Assembly (NCBI GenBank): GCA_900555435.1
Contig: USLH01000090.1
Span: 1 to 9,669, forward strand
Length of the DNA stretch: 9,669 nucleotides
DNA from: an uncultured Oscillospiraceae bacterium
Lineage (GTDB): Bacteria; Bacillota; Clostridia; Oscillospirales; Ruminococcaceae
Direction: 5' to 3'
Numbering within the stretch: position 1 is the first letter of the stretch; the number at the start of each line of letters is the position of its first letter. Made by a program: the position numbers and the translations under genes. The notes below the pieces were generated by a model. The model ran no database searches. It saw only the letters and a list, made by a program, of their open reading frames with translations, and was not told the origin of the DNA. Positions 5,140 through 9,669 of this stretch are shown piece by piece.

Positions 5140-6555
5140 TTATTTGCAGATCTTTGTAACGGCAAAGGATCCCGCCACCGCTTTTCTCGCTTCCGGAACG
5201 GAAGAGAAAGCACGGTTTGCCAGCATCTGAGCCAAAATATTCCCCAGAGCCGTTGCTTCCGTGGGACCGGCGTAAACGGTCTTTCCCGTTGCAGATGCGG
5301 TCAGCTCGTTCAAGTACCAATCCTTGCTGCCGCCGCCGACGATGTGGATACAGGGAATTGGCTTTCCGATCAGGGCTTCCAGCTCCTCCACCGCTTTTTT
5401 ATAGCCGTCGGCAAGGCTTAAATAGATGCACGCCATTCGTTCCTCGATGCCGGAAGGAACCTTCTGTCCGGTGCGGGCGCAGAACCCGTCCACTGCCGCC
5501 TGCATGCTTTCCGGCGCTAAGAAGCAAGCGTCGGAAACGTCCACTCGGGAAGGGAAATCCAGCGCCTTCTGCGCCAGATCGCAAAGGTCGTCAAAGCTCA
5601 CCGTCTGTCCCGCTGCTTTCAGTTCCCGGCGGACGGACTGGATCATCCAGAGACCCATGATGTTTTTCAGATAGCGGAACCGGCCTTCGTAGCCGCCTTC
5701 GTTGGTGAAGTTTTTCAGGCGGCTCTCTTCCGAGCAGTTGGCGTGCATCCGCTCAAGACCAATCAGCGACCAGGTGCCTGAGCTGATGTAAACGGCGTTT
5801 TCCTCCGTCATGGGGACCGCCAGAACAGCAGAAGCTGTGTCATGAGTGCCGGGCAGCACCACCTTGCAGGAAAAGCCCGCGGCTTCGGCGATCGCAGGTG
5901 TCAGCTCCCCTACTTCCGTTCCAGGAAAGGATAAGGGACCGAAGATCTTCCGGGGAAGCTCCAGACGATCCAGGAGCTCCCAATCCCAGTCCTTTTTCTC
6001 GGCGGAAACCAGCTGGGTGGTGGTAGCATTGGTGTATTCGTTCACGGCTTTTCCGGTCAGGCGCCAGTGGAAGTAATCCGGGATCATCAGCATCCGTTCC
6101 GCCTTGGCAAGGCGGTCGGGAGCTTCCTTCTGAAGCGCCAGGAACTGGTAAATGGTGTTGAAGATCTGCTTCTGGATCCCGGTGCGGGCGTAAAGCTCTT
6201 CCGGAGAGATCTTCTGTGCGGCGACTGCATCCATTCCCTCCGTGCGGGGGTCCCGATAAGCCACGGCGTCGCCCAAGGGCTTTCCTTCCCCGTCCAAAAG
6301 GACAAAATCGACGCCCCATGTGTCAATCCCCATGGTCAGCGGGAGCTTCTGAAGTTCCTTACAGCGTTTCATACCGGCGAGGATCTCCGAAAAAAGCCGG
6401 TCGGTGTCCCAACAAAGATGCCCGTTCTTTTTGATCAATCCGTTTTCAAACCGGTAGATCTCCTCCAAGACAATCTTTCCGTTTTCAGTGTGTCCTAAGA
6501 TGTGGCGGCCGCTGGACGCACCGATGTCCACGGCCAGGTAGTAGGTTTCAGCCAT
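5140..6555 (-). CDS. rhaB: Rhamnulokinase (FGGY carbohydrate kinase)
   Basis: The enzyme uses ATP to phosphorylate L-rhamnulose at O1, trapping it for RhaD. The 471 residues match the FGGY rhamnulokinase length. The N-terminal nucleotide/phosphate motif is AVDIGASSGRH (8-18), followed by NGHLCWD (44-50), the MGIDTWGVDFVLLD block (75-88) and YRDPRTEGM (100-108). GIQKQIFNTIYQ (126-137) is typical of RhaB. The catalytic base is Asp239 in PGTHDTASAV, and the adenine-binding C-terminal motif is HIVGGGSKDWYLN (404-416), then GPTEATALGNI. The frame stays open for 135 more codons upstream, to 6960, but those codons overlap the divergent gene and have no family similarity. The ATG at 6555 has GGGGAG five to six bases before it and starts exactly at the conserved N-terminus. 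It is the first gene of the rha operon. Confidence 0.97.
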   Translation of the reverse strand: MAETYYLAVDIGASSGRHILGHTENGKIVLEEIYRFENGLIKKNGHLCWDTDRLFSEILAGMKRCKELQKLPLTMGIDTWGVDFVLLDGEGKPLGDAVAYRDPRTEGMDAVAAQKISPEELYARTGIQKQIFNTIYQFLALQKEAPDRLAKAERMLMIPDYFHWRLTGKAVNEYTNATTTQLVSAEKKDWDWELLDRLELPRKIFGPLSFPGTEVGELTPAIAEAAGFSCKVVLPGTHDTASAVLAVPMTEENAVYISSGTWSLIGLERMHANCSEESRLKNFTNEGGYEGRFRYLKNIMGLWMIQSVRRELKAAGQTVSFDDLCDLAQKALDFPSRVDVSDACFLAPESMQAAVDGFCARTGQKVPSGIEERMACIYLSLADGYKKAVEELEALIGKPIPCIHIVGGGSKDWYLNELTASATGKTVYAGPTEATALGNILAQMLANRAFSSVPEARKAVAGSFAVTKICK

Positions 6556-6576
6556 CGTCTCTCCCCTTTCGAGATT

Positions 6577-6582
6577 ATTATA
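6577..6582 (-). promoter_or_regulatory. Predicted -10 box of the rhaBAD promoter
   Basis: A perfect TATAAT lies on the minus strand at 6582-6577, 22 bp upstream of the rhaB ATG. No good -35 hexamer is found at 16-18 bp (the sequence there is close to CTTTTC), which suggests activator-dependent transcription. The resulting leader would be only about 15 nt and would consist mostly of the ribosome binding site. Confidence 0.5.
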
Positions 6583-6604
6583 GCGCATTTTTTTTGCGGG
6601 AAAA

Positions 6605-6631
6605 GGTCGGCGTTTGAAAAAAAGACCGACC
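6605..6631. promoter_or_regulatory. Inverted repeat upstream of the rhaB promoter, candidate operator
   Basis: GGTCGG (6605-6610) and CCGACC (6626-6631) are exact inverted arms around 15 bp. The dyad covers roughly -35 to -61 relative to the predicted rhaB start, where an activator would bind to make up for the poor -35 box. No regulator gene is present in the window, so the binding protein is unknown. Confidence 0.4.
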
Positions 6632-6700
6632 GGATTTGCACGGGTGTGATTGTTTTTCGGAAGAATAATTAGAGATCCGGGAGATTTTTGTCCGCCCGGC

Positions 6701-6729
6701 TTGCAGTTTTCCGGGAAATATGCTAAAAT
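6701..6729 (+). promoter_or_regulatory. Predicted sigma-A promoter of the alpha-galactosidase gene
   Basis: TTGCAG (6701-6706) and TAAAAT (6724-6729) are 17 bp apart, with an extended TGC (6721-6723) directly before the -10. A start near 6736 gives a leader of about 39 nt. A second TATAAT at 6729-6734 overlaps but is 22 bp from the -35. The inverted pair GGGAAA (6713-6718)/TTTCCC (6741-6746) brackets the -10 and start site, a position suited to repressor binding. Confidence 0.6.
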
Positions 6730-6774
6730 ATAATGGAAATTTTCCCCTGACTTTATGCTGAAAGGACGTCCGCT

Positions 6775-8973
6775 ATGCCTATCTATTTCGACGCTGAAAA
6801 GCAGACCTTTCGTCTGGATGCCGGGACATCCAGCTATGTGATGCGGGTGGGTCCCCACGGGTACCTGCTGCATCTGCACTATGGTGCGCACACCTCGGAT
6901 CTGGATCTTTCCTATATGGAGCCATCTCTGCCTCGCGCTTCCTTCTGCCCCCGACCCCACGGAGATCCGGAGACGCCTTTTTCTCTGGACTACTATCCGA
7001 TGGAGTATCCGGCTTACGGGGTCGGTGACTTCCGCACGGCGGCAGTGTCCATTTTAGGGGCGAACGGCTGCGCTTCCACAGATCTCCGTTATCGTTCCCA
7101 TGAGATCCGCTCCGGGAAATATGCACTCAAGGGGCTCCCTTCCGTGTATGCAAACGAGACGGATGCGGTGGATACGCTGGACATCACCCTGTCGGATGAG
7201 CTGACCGGGGCGGAGGTACATCTGCTGTACGGCGTTTTTGCCGACCGGAACGTCATCACCCGGGCGACGGTGGTGAAAAATGCCGGGACAGCCCCGCTGA
7301 CCATCCTGAAGGCGGCTTCGGCGGCTATGGACTTCCCCACCATGGATTACGACCTGATCCACCTTTATGGGATGTGGGCGCAGGAACGGTGGATCTCCAG
7401 AGAGCCGCTGACCCATGATACCCGGACGGTGGGAAGCCTGCGGGGCTCCTCCAGCCACAACCACAATCCCTTTGCCGCCCTTGTTTCCAAAACGGCGGAC
7501 GAGGATCACGGTGAGGCTTACGGGTACAGCTTGGTTTACAGCGGGAACTTTGCCATTGAGGCGGAGTGCGACTCCTTCCATTCCGCCCGGATCCTGATGG
7601 GGATCCATCCCACCGACTTCCGCTGGCACTTAGAGCCCGGCGAGAGCTTTACAACGCCGGAAGCGGTGCTGGTCTACTCAAACGAGGGCATCGGGGAGAT
7701 GTCCCGAACCTATCACAAGCTTTATCGGTACAACCTCTGCCGGGGCGAATGGAAGGAAAAGAAGCGGCCGATCCTGGTGAACAACTGGGAAGCCACCTAT
7801 TTCGGCTTCGATGACGAAAAGCTCCTGGACATTGCAAAAGATGCCGCCGACTTAGGTATCGAGATGCTGGTCATGGACGACGGATGGTTCGGCAAGCGGA
7901 ACAACGACCACTGCTCGCTGGGCGATTGGTTCGTCAATGAAGAAAAGCTGAAGGGCGGATTAAAGCCGCTGGTGGATCGGGTTAATGCTCTGGGATTAAA
8001 ATTCGGCATCTGGTTCGAGCCGGAAATGATCTCTCCGGATTCGGAGCTTTACCGGAAGCATCCCGATTGGTGCCTCTGCGCACCCGGACGGAAACCTTCC
8101 ATCGCCCGCTTCCAGTATGTGCTGGACATGACGAGAGAGGATGTGCGGGATTATCTCTTTACCGTAATTTCCGGCGTTCTGAGCAGTGCGAACATCGTTT
8201 ATCTCAAGTGGGATTTCAATCGCAACCTGTCCGAAGCCGGCAGTGCCCTGCTTCCCCCTGAGCGGCAGCAGGAGTTCTTCCACCGGTATGTGCTGGGACT
8301 TTATGATCTTTTGGAGCGGCTGACCAGCGCCTTCCCTCACATCCTCTTTGAGGGCTGCTCCGGCGGCGGCGGGAGGTTTGACCCTGCCATGCTCTACTAC
8401 TCTCCTCAGATCTGGACCAGCGACGACACCGACGCCATCGAGCGCTGCCGCATTCAGTACGGCACCTCCATGGTCTATCCGGCGTCCTCCATCAGCGCCC
8501 ATGTTTCCGCTTCACCCAATCATCAGACCGGGCGGCTGACCCCCTTTGAGACCCGGGGCAACGTGGCAATGGCCGGCGCTTTCGGCTATGAGCTGGATCT
8601 GACGAAGCTCACTGATGAGGAGCGGGCTCTGGTTCGCAAGCAGGTGGCTCAATACCACGCATACTACGACATCATCCAGAACGGCGACCTTTATCGGCTA
8701 GTCAGTCCCTTTGAGAACGACGTGTGCTGTGCATGGGAGTATGTTTCCGCCGATCGCTCCGAAGCGCTTCTGACCTTTGTGGTCACCAAGTGCCGGGTGG
8801 GCTTTACCACCTTTATCCGCCTGCGGGGGCTGGATCCGGAAAAACGGTATCAGGATGTGGAAACCGGCCGGATCTACTCTGGGGATACCCTGATGAACGT
8901 TGGCGTGAACCTTTCCAGGTATTGGAAGGATTCTGAGAGCCTCATCTGCTATTTCCGGGAAGTCACCGAATAA
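6775..8973 (+). CDS. aga: Alpha-galactosidase, glycoside hydrolase family 36
   Basis: The enzyme releases terminal alpha-1,6-linked galactose from oligosaccharides such as melibiose, raffinose and stachyose. The 732 residues fit the large bacterial GH36 type. The order is an N-terminal beta-sandwich (about 1-325), a catalytic (beta/alpha)8 barrel beginning at RPILVNNWEATYF (331-343), and a small C-terminal beta domain (about 650-732). Barrel landmarks are LVMDDGWFG (365-373), LKFGIWFEPEMI (408-419), the nucleophile Asp480 in LKWDFNR, FEGCSGGGGRFD (525-536) and the acid/base Asp550 in IWTSDDTD. These correspond to Asp478 and Asp548 of Geobacillus AgaA with a constant offset of two. No signal peptide is seen, so it acts in the cytoplasm on imported sugars. 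AAAGGA lies eight bases before the ATG. It is divergent from rhaB and ends in a strong terminator. Substrate preference is not readable from sequence; the symbol aga is by family analogy. Confidence 0.96.
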   Translation: MPIYFDAEKQTFRLDAGTSSYVMRVGPHGYLLHLHYGAHTSDLDLSYMEPSLPRASFCPRPHGDPETPFSLDYYPMEYPAYGVGDFRTAAVSILGANGCASTDLRYRSHEIRSGKYALKGLPSVYANETDAVDTLDITLSDELTGAEVHLLYGVFADRNVITRATVVKNAGTAPLTILKAASAAMDFPTMDYDLIHLYGMWAQERWISREPLTHDTRTVGSLRGSSSHNHNPFAALVSKTADEDHGEAYGYSLVYSGNFAIEAECDSFHSARILMGIHPTDFRWHLEPGESFTTPEAVLVYSNEGIGEMSRTYHKLYRYNLCRGEWKEKKRPILVNNWEATYFGFDDEKLLDIAKDAADLGIEMLVMDDGWFGKRNNDHCSLGDWFVNEEKLKGGLKPLVDRVNALGLKFGIWFEPEMISPDSELYRKHPDWCLCAPGRKPSIARFQYVLDMTREDVRDYLFTVISGVLSSANIVYLKWDFNRNLSEAGSALLPPERQQEFFHRYVLGLYDLLERLTSAFPHILFEGCSGGGGRFDPAMLYYSPQIWTSDDTDAIERCRIQYGTSMVYPASSISAHVSASPNHQTGRLTPFETRGNVAMAGAFGYELDLTKLTDEERALVRKQVAQYHAYYDIIQNGDLYRLVSPFENDVCCAWEYVSADRSEALLTFVVTKCRVGFTTFIRLRGLDPEKRYQDVETGRIYSGDTLMNVGVNLSRYWKDSESLICYFREVTE

Positions 8974-8991
8974 AACGGTGATCTGCAGCCG

Positions 8992-9034
8992 AAAAGCCGC
9001 CCGAAGGTCGAAGGATTTTTCGGGCGGCTTTTTT
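8992..9034 (+). terminator. Strong intrinsic terminator after the alpha-galactosidase gene
   Basis: The 14-nt arm AAAAGCCGCCCGAA (8992-9005) pairs perfectly with TTCGGGCGGCTTTT (9019-9032) around a 13-nt loop, and TTTTTT (9029-9034) completes it. It begins 18 nt after the aga stop codon. The next gene starts only 15 nt after the T-tract. Confidence 0.93.
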
Positions 9035-9035
9035 G

Positions 9036-9044
9036 AAAGGAAGG
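9036..9044 (+). promoter_or_regulatory. Ribosome binding site that sets a TTG start
   Basis: AAAGGAAGG lies with its last G five bases before TTG at 9050. No ATG or GTG in the same frame has a comparable site, so it fixes the start of the downstream gene. It immediately follows the terminator T-tract. Confidence 0.65.
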
Positions 9045-9049
9045 TTCGT

Positions 9050-9669
9050 TTGAATCGGGAGCTATTGAAAAAAGGCACGGCTTTCTATCATTTGCCGGGC
9101 CTTTTTGAGTTTTACGAGCTGTACACCGCATTTTTGCCGCTTTATCGGGAGCATCGGGAATATTTTTACGACTGGTGCGAGATCGGCTCGATCTATGGAG
9201 CCCCGGAAAACTGCATCTGGGGCGGCGGACGGGTCGGGGAAGGAAGCTGCGACCCGAAAAAGGTCCTGGAGCTGACAACCGAGTACGGGATCTCCGCCCG
9301 GCTGACCTTCAGCAATTCCCTTCTGCGGGAGGAGCATCTTTCGGATCCGAAGTGCAACCGGCTTTGCCGGCTGTTTGAAGAAAGCGGTGGCCCACAAAAC
9401 GGCGTCATCGTCCATTCGGAACGGCTGCTTTCCTATTTGAGGAAGACATATCCGGGGCTTTTTTTTGTTTCATCCACGACGAAGGTTCTGACGGATTTTT
9501 CTGCGTTTCAGAAAGAGCTGGAGCGGGAGGAATTCCGTTTTGTGGTGCCGGATTTCCGGTTGAACAAGGCCTTTGATCGGCTGAGTGAACTGCCGGAAGC
9601 GCTGAAAGAGAAGGTGGAGTTTCTCTGCAACGAGTGCTGCTTTTTCGGGTGCAGGGATCGAAATGCCTG
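9050..9669 (+). CDS. Uncharacterised protein with C-terminal cysteine cluster, 3' end outside the window
   Basis: I do not recognise this protein with certainty. The frame is open from TTG at 9050 to the window edge, giving 206 residues with codon usage like the neighbouring genes. The sequence looks soluble and globular, without signal peptide or membrane segment. Notable blocks are the aromatic-rich start (AFYHLPGLFEFYELY, 11-25), CIWGGGR (55-61), ARLTFSNSLL (83-92), GVIVHSERLLSYL (118-130), FVVPDFRLN (164-172) and FLCNECCFFGCRDR (191-204). Alternating strand/helix character suggests a TIM-barrel-like alpha/beta fold. The Cys193-x2-Cys196-Cys197-x3-Cys201 group could bind a metal or Fe-S cluster, loosely reminiscent of U32-peptidase-like proteins; that similarity is an impression from memory, not shown. 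No promoter fits between it and the terminator upstream. Confidence 0.75.
   Translation, partial: MNRELLKKGTAFYHLPGLFEFYELYTAFLPLYREHREYFYDWCEIGSIYGAPENCIWGGGRVGEGSCDPKKVLELTTEYGISARLTFSNSLLREEHLSDPKCNRLCRLFEESGGPQNGVIVHSERLLSYLRKTYPGLFFVSSTTKVLTDFSAFQKELEREEFRFVVPDFRLNKAFDRLSELPEALKEKVEFLCNECCFFGCRDRNA

Noticed and set aside
6556..6960. N-terminal extension of rhaB by 135 codons
   Set aside because: It would overlap the divergent alpha-galactosidase gene and its promoter, has no similarity to kinases, and the ATG at 6555 has a strong ribosome binding site at the conserved N-terminus.
7054..7629. A 191-codon minus-strand frame inside the alpha-galactosidase gene
   Set aside because: Antisense shadow with Pro/Arg/Gly-rich translation; the GH36 gene on the other strand is complete.
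1..9669. CRISPR array, tRNA, rRNA, insertion sequence or phage genes
   Set aside because: I found no spaced direct repeats, cloverleaf sequence, rRNA segment, transposase motif or terminal-repeat/target-duplication pair.

Overview
The window looks like chromosomal DNA of a Gram-positive anaerobe of the Clostridia, probably a gut Oscillospiraceae/Ruminococcaceae-type organism. This placement is an inference from gene content, strong AAGGAGG-type ribosome binding sites, one TTG start and intrinsic terminators; nothing in the window fixes a genus.

Layout: (1) The 3' part of a Nudix hydrolase gene (2-382, + strand). (2) A stretch of about 1.27 kb (383-1648) without a confident protein gene. It is rich in short perfect inverted repeats and ends in a possible tiny hydrophobic peptide ORF (1485-1550) directly followed by an intrinsic terminator. 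(3) A minus-strand L-rhamnose catabolic cluster read right to left: rhaB (rhamnulokinase, 6555-5140), rhaA (L-rhamnose isomerase, 5117-3879), rhaD (rhamnulose-1-phosphate aldolase, 3802-2981) and fucO (lactaldehyde reductase, 2800-1649). (4) A 219-bp divergent intergenic region (6556-6774) with promoters for both directions. (5) A plus-strand GH36 alpha-galactosidase (6775-8973) ending in a strong intrinsic terminator. (6) The 5' part of an uncharacterised gene with a TTG start (9050-window end), encoding a protein with a CxxCCxxxC cysteine cluster.

How the genes work together: RhaA converts L-rhamnose to L-rhamnulose, RhaB phosphorylates it, and RhaD cleaves rhamnulose-1-phosphate to dihydroxyacetone phosphate and L-lactaldehyde. 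FucO reduces lactaldehyde to 1,2-propanediol while reoxidising NADH. This is the fermentative version of the pathway. No rhamnose regulator, transporter or mutarotase is in the window. The alpha-galactosidase is divergent and releases galactose from raffinose-type or galactomannan side chains; it shares the neighbourhood as a plant-glycan function but not the pathway.

The coding part is well explained by known families. The less explained parts are the palindrome-rich spacer, the candidate micropeptide, the regulatory dyads near the rha, fucO and aga promoters, and the truncated Cys-cluster gene placed immediately after a terminator. I do not see a convincing undescribed multi-gene system here.
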